This document shows positions 1-11,887 of a stretch of 64,000 bases of DNA, in pieces. A program made the position numbers and the translations under genes. This stretch comes from Brachionus manjavacas (Eukaryota > Rotifera > Eurotatoria > Ploima > Brachionidae). The first letter of the stretch is position 1. Each line of letters starts with the position of its first letter. Under the pieces are notes generated by a model. It ran no database searches, had not been told where the DNA came from, and was given only the letters and a program-made list of their open reading frames with translations. Location of the stretch: contig JAHQIY010000026.1 of assembly GCA_019054805.1 (NCBI GenBank), positions 1 through 64,000 of the forward strand. The letters are read 5' to 3'.

Positions 1-1535
1 ATTTTTTTATTGACAACAAATTAAGCATTCATCCAAATAGTAAATGACTTGAGGTTTTTATTGATAAAAGTGAACATTTTTATGCAATCCGTCAATCAGA
101 CCAAATCAAGTGAAAGCTTATTACTTAATCCTTGAGACGAAACTCTTAATGATGCGGAATCATTTCCATATCAAAAAGTCTTGCAAAAGTCTAACAAATA
201 GATAAGAACCAAGAATATAGAATTTAAAATACCTGAATTTTTTGATAATTTTTGAGGAAATGGAAGGAAATTTTTGAGAGTTAAAGAGCAAACAAGATGA
301 GATTAGTCGATGTTATTGTCGATTCATGGGTCAGCTTTGGTTTTAGAATTGATCAGTGATAATCGATGCAAATTCAAAGAATCAGATGAGGCTCATTCGA
401 ATCATCCCGAACAAATGATTGTACTAAGAAAAAAAAATTACATTTTTCTCGTAGATTTTTTTTAATTTTTCTTTTACTTAAAAGGTTTTTTTATTGATTA
501 AATGGAAAAAATTATGTTTTTACTTATTAAAAAAATTGACACAATATTTACTTTATTATTGCATTATTTTCTTTTGGCGATTGTTATTAATTCTGTGGAA
601 TTTTTACTAAAAAAATTGTGCACAAATATTAAGAGTCAACATTAATCATTCATTTTCAATTTGTGAATTTTAATTGAGATAAAGAGAAGTTTAAAACCTA
701 AAAAGGATTTTAAAATTGAATGAAAAATCAAGATTGCTGTTGATTTAATGATTTGAATAAACCATTTTAAAAATGGTTTATTCAAATCATTAAATCAACA
801 GCAATCTTGATTTTTCATTCAATTTTAAAATCCTTTTTAGGTTTTAAACTTCTCTTTATCTCAATTAAAATTCACAAATTGAAAATGAATGATTAATGTT
901 GACTCTTAATATTTGTGCACAATTTTTTTAGTAAAAATTCCACAGAATTAATAACAATCGCCAAAAGAAAATAATGCAATAATAAAGTAAATATTGTGTC
1001 AATTTTTTTTAATAAGTAAAAACATAATTTTTTCCATTTAATCAATAAAAAAACCTTTAAGTAAAAGAAAAATTAAAAAAATCTACGAGAAAAATGTAAT
1101 TTTTTTTCTTAGTACAATCATTTGTTCGGGATGATTCGAATGAGCCTCATCTGATTCTTTGAATTTGCATCGATTATCACTGATCAATTCTAAAACCAAA
1201 GCTGACCCATGAATCGACAATAACATCGACTAATCTCATCTTGTTTGCTCTTTAACTCTCAAAAATTTCCTTCCATTTCCTCAAAAATTATCAAAAAATT
1301 CAGGTATTTTAAATTCTATATTCTTGGTTCTTATCTATTTGTTAGACTTTTGCAAGACTTTTGATATGGAAATGATTCCGCATCATTAAGAGTTTCGTCT
1401 CAAGGATTAAGTAATAAGCTTTCACTTGATTTGGTCTGATTGACGGATTGCATAAAAATGTTCACTTTTATCAATAAAAACCTCAAGTCATTTACTATTT
1501 GGATGAATGCTTAATTTGTTGTCAATAAAAAAAAT
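1..1535. repeat. Near-perfect 1.5-kb palindrome
   Basis: Bases 1 to about 768 are repeated as their reverse complement from about 769 to 1535 with almost no mismatch. The centre is a short AT-rich hairpin core around 760-780. The arm matches the internal part of the array's long-inverted-repeat element (compare 26,105-26,875). In the other copies the sequence continues at this point into an AT-rich stretch with a TTTACGATTTTA motif, whereas here it folds back on itself. It may be a real inverted junction or a foldback assembly artefact at a contig end. Confidence 0.9.
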
Positions 1536-2204
1536 TTTGATTTTTTAAGATTTTAGTTGCAGTTTATGTGATAAAAGTTGTAAATTTAATAGATTTGTTA
1601 GGTTTTCATTGATTTAATTATTTTATTTAAAATATGTTCGGAAAAAAGATAAAGAGATAAAAACATATAATTTTTGTTGATACTTTAAATAAGTTTGTGG
1701 TAATTTTTACTAAATTTATTGTGTTCGATACTGACAGCCATTAATGTTAGATTTTTAAGACTATATTGAAAGCCTTCTATTTAAAAAATTGTTCTGTCCT
1801 TCTTTAACTAAATAAATATAATACCATGGAAACAAAATTTTAGAAAAAGATAAGTGAATTTGATTAAGGACCAAAGTAGAAAGAAAAAAAAATTGATTTC
1901 ACATGGATAAATCATCAATAAGTACTGATAAATTACGCGTAATACTCTAGCATTTTAAAATCTCAAATATTAAAAGTTTTTAAAAGAAAATTTCTGATTT
2001 TTTTTATTTAATCCAGGTGTTTTTCTTTTGCTTTTTGATAGATAATGTCTTTAACCTTTTCATGTTATTAATTATTATTTATTTGTTTTCTGTTCGAGTA
2101 TACGTTCCTTCAGATAAAAAAAATAAAATAAAATAATTAAAACAGTTTAAAAATTTTAAAGTAAATTTTTTTTCATTTATCAATGAAAGGATGAGATACA
2201 AAAA
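1..2204 (-). mobile_element. Partial long-inverted-repeat element, rearranged
   Basis: This is the first copy of the 2.65-kb element, in the same orientation as the copies at 6024-8663 and 12504-15152. Only the gene-side half and one terminal inverted repeat (about 1940-2204) are present. The other half is replaced by the inverted duplication forming the palindrome. The terminal repeat ends with GATACAAAAA and adjoins the gene-module flank CCATAAAATATT. No open reading frame of note is inside. Confidence 0.75.
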
Positions 2205-2280
2205 CCATAAAATATTATTTTTTAATGCACGAATTTTTCCATAATATAAATATACACGATTTCGAAGGGTCATTTTTTTC

Positions 2281-2436
2281 TGTTCTTAGCTCACATCTTG
2301 ACTTAATTACAAGCTCGTGTTCTTGGCACGAGCATATAGGTATAAATAAGAATTCCATTCTTAGAACTTCAGAACGTTCAATAACTTAAATAAAGCTTTT
2401 AAAGATTAAACATTGTTTTATTATAAACCGGTTACA
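2281..2436 (+). other. LTR-like block with TATA box and poly(A) signal, antisense to the TIR gene
   Basis: The block begins TGTTC and ends GTTACA. It contains a perfect 7-bp stem hairpin (GCTCGTG / CACGAGC, 7-base loop), then TATAAATA, a run of GAA/TTC triplets and AATAAAG. That order (U3-like, TATA, poly(A) signal, terminus) is what an LTR shows, although no target duplication or second LTR is seen. The same block lies 3' of each TIR gene copy: 8741-8896 on the plus strand, and 18737-18892, 25196-25351, 31654-31809 and 38110-38265 on the minus strand. It could instead be a promoter region unrelated to a retroelement. Confidence 0.3.
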
Positions 2437-2647
2437 GATAGATCAAAAATTATGACAGCACAAACTTAGTCCGAAGCTTCTTCACCCGTTACTTAATAGT
2501 AAATTGTTAGAGAAATTTTATATTTGTATTAAATTTGATATAATAAGAACACATGATCACTTTTGAACACCCGATATATTTAGTAAAAGAATTCAGACAA
2601 ATGATTCAATCAAATAAACTTATTCTGGATATTTTTAATTAATTTTT

Positions 2648-4524
2648 TTATTCTTTATTTTCAACAAGGTCCTTAAATATTGAAACAAAATTAATAACAT
2701 CTTTCATGGTAATTGAATTGCTGGCCGTCAGAGATTTGTAAAAAAACTCTGGTGTATGAGTGTGTAATTCATTAAGTTGTCTTAGGCCTTTTCCATTAAT
2801 TGGTTCTAGAACTTTAAATATTTCTTCAAAAGAATTTTTCAAAAACCATTTTTTAGTTTTCCCATGGTCCCAATTAATGAAATCTTGTTTATCATTTTTG
2901 TGGATGCTTTCATCAGCTTTTTTTCTATTTTTTCTGCTTGATTTAAATCATTTTTTAGATGCATTATTTGATTCAAAAGCCTCTTAAAGCAATCGTCAAG
3001 TTCATATTTGGTGAAAACTATAAAAAATCTTGTCAGATATGATGAATCCAAGCCAGCCGCCTACAGAATGGTATCCCTTCTCCATGATGCATGGTATTAT
3101 ATTTTTTCAACTTATATGCATATTTTGCCTCGCCTTTCGCAAGCATAGCTTTTGCGATACTTTTCTGTCACACAAATTAAAACGAATTGAGAATCTTCGA
3201 TTGCCTTTGCCATTGAGTCACAACTTGAACCATTTATATCTTCAGTATCAATCCAAACATCAAAATTTTTGCTCATTAGAAAATCTCGTATTTTCAAGCA
3301 TAGCTCACGAGTGGCAGAATTATAACTTATCATTACATGTTTTCCATTTGAAGTGATTATCTTATCTTCTTGCTTTAAAAATCCATAAAAAGCTACTGCA
3401 AGCTTTTTCAAGTTGTTTGTATTCAATTGTTTTTGATGACAACAAATTTTGAATAAAACAAACTAATTCACTTTCTTTTTTTATTTCAAATAAAATATCT
3501 TTATCAAAGCATAATTGAATCAAAAGTTGTATGGCATGCTGTTTTTCGGCATCATTACCAGCGTAAATTAAACTCAATAGAGATTCTTTAAAATTTGGCT
3601 TTTGTAAATTTCTAATTTTCGCTTATCGTTAATAGATATTTTGTAGAGAGCTAACAATAAACCAGTTATTGAAATTAAGCAATTGTTTTCTACATCTATT
3701 ATATCTAAATAAATTTTTGAGTAAGTCCATAATACATGCAAAAATTTCAAAACTTACTTTTAATTTTAAATTTTATAATTTTATCTAAATTGAAAAATTC
3801 TTGTTCTATTACTTTTGTTTGGTTGACTAATGCATTCAACACTCATTTCTGTAAAGATCTCAATAGCCAGATCAAATTCGGCTAGAGATTCCAAATCTTT
3901 GTCATCCGCTATATTTGCCAGAATCATAATTGCATAAATTTTGTAAAACTCAAAATTTCTCATATAATTTGTCAATATATCTATTGCTTTCAAATCGGTC
4001 CAAATATTTTTATTCTCATCAGCCAATTTGCTTAACCAATTTACATTTAAGATGATGACACCAAAATATCTCTTATCAAAAATCTCTTCATCCTCATTTA
4101 GTACTTTGATTAAATCTAAATGGGTTTTTAGTCCATTTTTTTCAATTAAAATTGTTCGAAATTTAATCGAAGTAATAAATCTGTTAATTAAATCTACAAT
4201 GCTGACTAAAAAGAATACTTTCCGTTCATTACGGCTTGTAGTTTCATGAAAATGCAAAATATTATCAAAATAGGTGTAATCTTTTATAGTTGATAATTGA
4301 ATATTGGAGGCTGACAAACAAAGAATATTATTAAAAAATTCGTAAAACGAGTTTTCTTCGCATATTTTCATAAATTCAGTTTCATCAAAAAAAATTGTTT
4401 TAGCATGTTTTATAAATTTTGCAAAATAATTAAATCCTTTTTCAGAGTCAAAAATATCGTCTATCTGGTCAAATGATGAACAATATTCTATTATTTTGGT
4501 AGCTTCGTTTATCGTCAGATTCAT
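2648..4524 (-). CDS. TIR-domain protein, copy A (frame broken in several places)
   Basis: This is the most disrupted of the six copies. Exon 1 reads from the ATG at 4524 through the helical N-terminal region, then loses frame at a homopolymer near 3811-3816 (one extra T on the plus strand relative to copy B). The intron is 3705-3757 (GTAAGT...TTTAG, 53 bp). Exon 2 has further one-base differences near 3370, 3137 and 3010, so the TIR core survives only as segments, including 3112-3426. The stop is at 2648-2650. An in-frame ATG at 4536 would add four residues; I prefer 4524 because it follows a TTTTCAG acceptor-like site and is the start all copies share. The differences are concentrated in A/T runs, so this may be an intact gene with consensus errors. 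The domain description is under the copy at 9109-10982. Confidence 0.65.
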
Positions 4525-5404
4525 TTTTTTAAACACTGAAAATAATTTATTTTTCGAAGTCTCTGCTTTATAAAAAATAATTTATTTAGTTGCTGCGCAA
4601 CCCTTCCTTTATTACTTATTGAATTATTAAGTTCAAATAATATTTGAAATAAAAGCATCAAAAACAATATTTAAAATGATTACTTTTCAAAGGAAAAAGT
4701 TTAAAAATTTTTTTTAGTTAAATATTATTGTTTATGCATTATTGATGCTAAAAAGCATTAAAATTAAAATTTAAAATTTTCGGATTAGATAAAAAATTTT
4801 AATAATTAAAAATCAAAGTTATGTTTCCCCAAACTTAACTACTCGGAATGGCAAAAAAGCGTTCAAGTCAAAGTTTTAACATTTAAAAGATTTGTTTTTC
4901 TTTTTTATTCATTAAAGTTGAATAAAGTTGAAAAATTTTAACTTCAAAAAGCTTGAAGATGAAACGCAAAGTTGTTTAAAAGTCACAAGTATCAAGTCAA
5001 ATCCAAGTCCGGGCTTTTTTTTTATAGTCCTAGTAGTTCCTGTTTTTCCATTTATGTAGAGTAATTATTCTAGCAAAGAAAATTTGCGCCTAATTCTCAA
5101 CTACTGTCGAAGCATTTTGTCCAGTCATTTTTTATACCTTAACATGATCGTGAGATCTTTTTTGCATTAAATGAATGTGAAGACTTTTTATCTAAAATTA
5201 CACGAAAATTCTAAAATATGGCAAATCTATATTGATTAGACAACCCATTAGTATTTAAATTTTTTGATGTAAATCTTGATCTAGCAAATTTGAAAAAAAG
5301 TCCAGACTTGGACTCTTATTAAAAAAAATTATAAAAATTAAAGGAAAGGTAGATGGTCAGCCCACTAAGAGTTTAACAAAACCAAACATCATTAGTAAAT
5401 TAAA
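4525..5404. other. Module spacer upstream of the TIR gene; no gene seen
   Basis: This AT-rich spacer lies between the TIR gene start and the LINE fragment. It contains a small GTTGC-GCA-GCAAC hairpin about 65-75 bp upstream of the TIR ATG and an imperfect inverted repeat involving GCATCAAAAACAATATTT, either of which could belong to the promoter. No convincing reading frame was found. Equivalent spacers are 10983-11887, 15774-16648, 22236-23110, 28695-29569 and 35153-36025. The copy at 10983-11887 has an extra segment of about 35 bp near 11,203-11,238. Confidence 0.6.
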
Positions 5405-5743
5405 GGATCAGTCCTTGGTCCTCTGATCTTCATCAATGATATGCCTGACCTTTGCAGGCTCTAAGTGGATGATGGAAAGCTGGCCAGATCAGTGGAGTGG
5501 CGACAGAATTCGCTAGAGATGCGGTTGGATCTGGAGAGATTGTTAGTATGGTCTGACACATGGCAAACTAAATTCAACTTAGAGAAGAGTGTCGTAATGC
5601 ATTTTGGAGCGAAAAACAGGCGTTATTACTCTAAGCTTGAAGGTCACACACTAGCGAAGACAACGAAAGAACGCGATTTCGGAATCATCATCACCAGCGA
5701 TTTTAAGTCAAACGAGTATTACGAATCCCACTCCTCTATGTAG
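5405..5743 (+). pseudogene. Non-LTR retrotransposon reverse transcriptase fragment
   Basis: A translated segment reads like the central RT of jockey/CR1-type LINEs. A degenerate GSVLGPL...INDMPDL is followed, after an in-frame TAA at 5461-5463, by MDDGKLARSV, LVWSDTWQ, FN-EK-VMHFGAKN and RDFGIII. The catalytic Tyr/Phe-Ala-Asp-Asp is reduced to a VDD-like remnant next to the stop. There is no endonuclease domain or full RT, so it is a dead 5'-truncated piece. It runs opposite to the TIR gene. The open part is unchanged in all six modules, which shows how recent the amplification is. A (TAA)n tract follows. Confidence 0.8.
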
Positions 5744-5803
5744 CTTCTACCTAATAATACAAAAATTTTCTGACTCTTAAGATCTTATCTATATTTTTTG
5801 TTT

Positions 5804-5805
<2 letters not shown>

Positions 5806-5849
<44 letters not shown>

Positions 5850-5903
5850 GCTACGGCAAGCAAGCTTGCGGAGACGGACTACTAGGAGATCGCCTATGGT
5901 AGC
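5806..5903 (+). repeat. (TAA)n microsatellite followed by a structured hairpin
   Basis: A pure TAA run (5806-5849) is followed by a segment that can fold. The outer stem is GCTAC (5849-5853) with GTAGC ending at 5903, and the inner hairpin is GCAAG-CAA-GCTTGC. A diverged relative with compensating changes lies inside the long-inverted-repeat element (reverse complement near 6770-6825). TAA tails next to a stem-loop are typical of LINE or SINE 3' ends. Confidence 0.6.
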
Positions 5904-6023
5904 ACACTACGCAATAAAAGGAAAAGTACAGAAATAAGAGAAACTGATAAGATTTTGTAATCTAATAGTATTTTTTTCTCTCAACTCCATCTTTTTATTA
6001 ACCAAACAGATCTTTAATTATTA

Positions 6024-8663
6024 TTTTTGTATCTCATCCTTTCATTGATAAATGAAAAAAAATTTACTTTAAAATTTTTAAACTGTTTTAATTATTTTAT
6101 TTTATTTTTTTTATCTGAAGGAACGTATACTCGAACAGAAAACAAATAAATAATAATTAATAACATGAAAAGGTTAAAGACATTATCTATCAAAAAGCAA
6201 AAGAAAACACCTGGATTAAATAAAAAAATCAGAAATTTTCTTTTAAAAACTTTTAATATTTGAGATTTTAAAATGCTAGAGTATTTTTTCTTTTTTTTCT
6301 AATAATTATAATGATCAATTAAAGAAACAAGTAAATTAGATAAATTATTTATCTTTTTTTAAAGAAAGTTATTTTCTTATTATTATCATAGAATACTGAT
6401 AATAAAAATTCTAGGCAAATTGGAGTTTCAAATCAAACTTTAAGCTCAAAACGATCATTTAAAATTTAAAAAATTAATTAATCTAAAGATTTTGATAATT
6501 TTTAAGAAATAAATACTAAAATTTACTAGACATGTTATGTCTAATAATGGTTCATTATCAAATTAACATCAAAATAAATGATCTCTAAATTATTTAACAA
6601 AAACAATCAACAAATTAAATAATTCAAGTTAAATTAATTCAAAAATTCAAATTTATAACTTTTATATCCACTCATTCGAACTTAAATAATGTTATTTTTT
6701 AAATATATTTTAATATTGCATATTTAATGAAGAATTTTTTTTTTCGCAGAAAGATAGCTACCATAGCAAAACTTCATCTAGTCTCGCTCCACAGGTTTCC
6801 TGCTGTAGCTTATTATTATTACTATTATTATTTCTATTATTATTAATTTTTAAAACAGTAAATTTTTTTGTCTTTAAGAGTAAGTTTTCATTAAAATATT
6901 TAAACTTATTAAAGTTGGATCAAAAGGGAAATTTTAAAATTTTTTAAATGAAAATAAACTTGACATGACATGTCAATTAATTGCTTTGGAAAAAATTTAT
7001 TTCTTTTTTATTATCAAAAAAAATAATACAATTTATATTTATATCTTTTGATCTTGATCTCAAACTTCAATTTGCCATATTCTATTTAGTTTCATTTTAA
7101 AATTTTTCACGTTCATGACATAAATTCGCCATTTTTACGTAAAATCAGTAAATAAATTGTAAAATTAAAAAAAAAGAAATAAAAAAATTATTTTTTTTTA
7201 AATTTTAAAATCGTAAATTTTTAAAATGGTTTATTCAAATCATTAAATCAACAGCAATCTTGATTTTTCATTCAATTTTAAAATCCTTTTTAGGTTTTAA
7301 ACTTCTCTTTATCTCAATTAAAATTCACAAATTGAAAATGAATGATTAATGTTGACTCTTAATATTTGTGCACAATTTTTTTAGTAAAAATTCCACAGAA
7401 TTAATAACAATCGCCAAAAGAAAATAATGCAATAATAAAGTAAATATTGTGTCAATTTTTTTAATAAGTAAAAACATAATTTTTTCCATTTAATCAATAA
7501 AAAAACCTTTTAAGTAAAAGAAAAATTAAAAAAATCTACGAGAAAAATGTAATTTTTTTTCTTAGTACAATCATTTGTTCGGGATGATTCGAATGAGCCT
7601 CATCTGATTCTTTGAATTTGCATCGATTATCACTGATCAATTCTAAAACCAAAGCTGACCCATGAATCGACAATAACATCGACTAATCTCATCTTGTTTG
7701 CTCTTTAACTCTCAAAAATTTCCTTCCATTTCCTCAAAAATTATCAAAAAATTCAGGTATTTTAAATTCTATATTCTTGGTTCTTATCTATTTGTTAGAC
7801 TTTTGCAAGACTTTTTGATATGGAAATGATTCCGCATCATTAAGAGTTTCGTCTCAAGGATTAAGTAATAAGCTTTCACTTGATTTGGTCTGATTGACGG
7901 ATTGCATAAAAATGTTCACTTTTATCAATAAAAACCTCAAGTCATTTACTATTTGGATGAATGCTTAATTTGTTGTCAATAAAAAAAAATTTTGATTTTT
8001 TAAGATTTTAGTTGCAGTTTATGTGATAAAAGTTGTAAATTTAATAGATTTGTTAGGTTTTCATTGATTTAATTATTTTATTTATAATATGTTCGGAAAA
8101 AAGATAAAGAGATAAAAACATATAATTTTTGTTGATACTTTAAATAAGTTTGTGGTAATTTTTACTAAATTTATTGTGTTCGATACTGACAGCCATTAAT
8201 GTTAGATTTTTAAGACTATATTGAAAGCCTTCTATTTAAAAAATTGTTCTGTCCTTCTTTAACTAAATAAATATAATACCATGGAAACAAAATTTTAAAA
8301 AAAAGATAAGTGAATTTGATTAAGGACCAAAGTAGAAAGAAAAAAATTGATTTCACATGGATAAATCATCAATAAGTACTGATAAATTACGCGTAATACT
8401 CTAGCATTTTAAAATCTCAAATATTAAAAGTTTTTAAAAGAAAATTTCTGATTTTTTTATTTAATCCAGGTGTTTTCTTTTGCTTTTTGATAGATAATGT
8501 CTTTAACCTTTTCATGTTATTAATTATTATTTATTTGTTTTCTGTTCGAGCATACGCTCCTTCAGATTAAAAAAATAAATAAAATAATTAAAACAGTTTA
8601 AAAAATTTTAAAATTTAAAGTAAATTATTTTTCATTTATCAATGAAAGGATGAGATACAAAAA
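6024..8663 (-). mobile_element. Long-inverted-repeat element, copy between modules A and B
   Basis: This 2.64-kb gene-free segment is bounded by inverted repeats of about 265 bp that start TTTTTGTATCTC and end GATACAAAAA. Each terminal repeat contains the hairpin GAGC-NNNN-GCTC next to CCTTCAGA. The inside holds a second TAA-type structured motif (about 6770-6830) and the 760-base block seen in the opening palindrome. The left side adjoins the LINE-fragment flank and the right side adjoins the 3' flank of the TIR gene. No transposase is present, so it would be non-autonomous. No clear target-site duplication was found. Confidence 0.7.
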
Positions 8664-9108
8664 CCATAAAATATTATTTTTTTTAATGCACGAATTTTTC
8701 CATAATATAAATATACACGATTTCGAAGGGTCATTTTTTCTGTTCTTAGCTCACATCTTGACTTAATTACAAGCTCGTGTTCTTGGCACGAGCATATAGG
8801 TATAAATAAGAATTCCATTCTTAGAACTTCAGAACGTTCAATAACTTAAATAAAGCTTTTAAAGATTAAACATTGTTTTATTATAAACCGGTTACAGATA
8901 GATCAAAAATTATGACAGCACAAACTTAGTCCGGAAGCTTCTTCACCCGTTACTTAATAGTAAATTGTTAGAGAAATTTTATATTTGTATTAAATTTGAT
9001 ATAATAAGAACACATGATCACTTTTGAACACCCGATATATTTAGTAAAAGAATTCAGACAAATGATTCAATCAAATAAACTTATTCTGGATATTTTTAAT
9101 TAATTTTT

Positions 9109-10982
9109 TTATTCTTTATTTTCAACAAGGTCCTTAAATATTGAAACAAAATTAATAACATCTTTCATGGTAATTGAATTGCTGGCCGTCAGAGATTTGT
9201 AAAAAAACTCTGGTGTATGAGTGTGTAATTCATTAAGTTGTCTTAGGCCTTTTCCATTAATTGGTTCTAGAACTTTAAATATTTCTTCAAAAGAATTTTT
9301 CAAAAACCATTTTTTAGTTTTCCCATGGTCCCAATTAATGAAATCTTGTTTATCATTTTTGTGGATGCTTTCATCAGCTTTTTTTTCTATTTTTCTGCTT
9401 GATTTAAATCATTTTTTAGATGCATTATTTGATTCAAAAGCCTCTTAAAGCAATCGTCAAGTTCATATTTGGTGAAATCTATAAAAATCTTGTCAGATAT
9501 GATGAATCCAAGCCAGCCGCCTACAGAATGGTATCCCTTCTCCATGATGCATGGTATTATATTTTTTTTCAACTTATATGCATATTTTGCCTCGCCTTCG
9601 CAAGCATAGCTTTTGCGATACTTTTCTGTCACACAAATTAAAACGAATTGAGAATCTTCGATTGCCTTTGCCATTGAGTCACAACTTGAACCATTTATAT
9701 CTTCAGTATCAATCCAAACATCAAAATTTTTGCTCATTAGAAAATCTCGTATTTTCAAGCATAGCTCACGAGTGGCAGAATTATAACTTATCATTACATG
9801 TTTTCCATTTGAAGTGATTATCTTATCTTCTTGCTTTAAAATCCATAAAAAGCTACTGCAAGCTTTTTCAAGTTGTTTGTATTCAATTGTTTTTGATGAC
9901 AACAAATTTTGAATAAAACAAACTAATTCACTTTCTTTTTTTATTTCAAATAAAATATCTTTATCAAAGCATAATTGAATCAAAAGTTGTATGGCATGCT
10001 GTTTTTCGGCATCATTACCAGCGTAAATTAAACTCAATAGAGATTCTTTAAAATTTGGCTTTTGTAAATTTCTAATTTTCGCTTATCGTTAATAGATATT
10101 TTGTAGAGAGCTAACAATAAACCAGTTATTGAAATTAAGCAATTGTTTTCTACATCTATTATATCTAAATAAATTTTTGAGTAAGTCCATAATACATGCA
10201 AAAATTTCAAAACTTACTTTTAATTTTAAATTTTATAATTTTATCTAAATTGAAAAATTCTTGTTCTATTACTTTGTTTGGTTGACTAATGCATTCAACA
10301 CTCATTTCTGTAAAGATCTCAATAGCCAGATCAAATTCGGCTAGAGATTCCAAATCTTTGTCATCCGCTATATTTGCCAGAATCATAATTGCATAAATTT
10401 TGTAAAACTCAAAATTTCTCATATAATTTGTCAATATATCTATTGCTTTCAAATCGGTCCAAATATTTTTATTCTCATCAGCCAATTTGCTTAACCAATT
10501 TACATTTAAGATGATGACACCAAAATATCTCTTATCAAAAATCTCTTCATCCTCATTTAGTACTTTGATTAAATCTAAATGGGTTTTTAGTCCATTTTTT
10601 TCAATTAAAATTGTTCGAAATTTAATCGAAGTAATAAATCTGTTAATTAAATCTACAATGCTGACTAAAAAGAATACTTTCCGTTCATTACGGCTTGTAG
10701 TTTCATGAAAATGCAAAATATTATCAAAATAGGTGTAATCTTTTATAGTTGATAATTGAATATTGGAGGCTGACAAACAAAGAATATTATTAAAAAATTC
10801 GTAAAACGAGTTTTCTTCGCATATTTTCATAAATTCAGTTTCATCAAAAAAATTGTTTTAGCATGTTTTATAAATTTTGCAAAATAATTAAATCCTTTTT
10901 CAGAGTCAAAAATATCGTCTATCTGGTCAAATGATGAACAATATTCTATTATTTTGGTAGCTTCGTTTATCGTCAGATTCAT
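9109..10982 (-). CDS. TIR-domain protein, copy B (best-preserved TIR domain)
   Basis: Two exons are joined across 10165-10217 (53 bp, GTAAGT...TTTAG); the full product would be about 607 residues. Residues 1-370 are alpha-helical and could be armadillo/HEAT-like. The TIR domain (about 377-491) shows HVMISYN, FDVWIDTEDI, SMAKAIEDS, VLICVTEKY, CEGEAKYAYKLKK and GWLGFIISDK...IDFT. The Glu in GEAKYAY aligns with the catalytic Glu of NAD-cleaving TIRs such as SARM1. This copy alone keeps the eight-A run (near 9563) that leaves the TIR open to its end. The tail (about 540-607: FLKNSFEEIF, THTPEFFYKSL, FVSIFKDLVE) is helical and SAM-like. Breaks remain near 10,848 (seven T/A instead of eight) and at 9387 (five A instead of six gives a stop). 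Role: NAD-related signalling or innate immunity is plausible but unproven. Confidence 0.8.
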
Positions 10983-11887
10983 TTTTTAAACACTGAAAAT
11001 AATTTATTTTCGAATTCTCTGCTTTATAAAAATAATTTATTTAGTTGCTGCGCAACCCTTCCTTTATTACTTATTGAATTATTAAGTTCAAATAATATTT
11101 GAAATAAAAGCATCAAAAACAATATTTAAAATGATTACTTTTCAAAGGAAAAAGTTTAAAAATTTTTTTAGTTAAATATTATTGTTTATGCATTATTGAT
11201 GCAAAAACAATAATATTTAAAAAGCATTAAAATCTAAAAGCATTAAAATTAAAATTTAAAATTTTCGGATTAGATAAAAAATTTTAATAATTAAAAATCA
11301 AAGTTATGTTTCCCCAAACTTAACTACTCGGAATGGCAAAAAAGCGTTCAAGTCAAAGTTTTAACATTTAAAAGATTTGTTTTTCTTTTATTCATTAAAG
11401 TTGAATAAAGTTGAAAAATTTTAACTTCAAAAAGCTTGAAGATGAAACTCAAAGTTGTTTAAAAGTCACAAGTATCAAGTCAAATCCAAGTCCGGGCTTT
11501 TTTTATAGTCCTAGTAGTTCCTGTTTTTCCATTTATGTAGAGTAATTATTCTAGCAAAGAAAATTTGCGCCTAATTCTCAACTACTGTCGAAGCATTTTG
11601 TCCAGTCATTTTTTATACCTTAACATGATCGTGAGATCTTTTTTGCATTAAATGAATGTGAAGACTTTTTATCTAAAATTACACGAAAATTCTAAAATAT
11701 GGCAAATCTATATTGATTAGACAACCCATTAGTATTTAAATTTTTTGATGTAAATCTTGATCTAGCAAATTTGAAAAAAAAAGTCCAGACTTGGACTCTT
11801 ATTAAAAAAAATTATAAAAATTAAAGGAAAGGTAGATGGTCAGCCCACTAAGAGTTTAACAAAACCAAACATCATTAGTAAATTAAA

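Noticed and set aside
5465..5743. The repeated 92-codon frame might be a small functional gene because it is unchanged in all copies.
   Set aside because: It is clearly an internal slice of a LINE reverse transcriptase with an upstream stop; identity reflects recent duplication.
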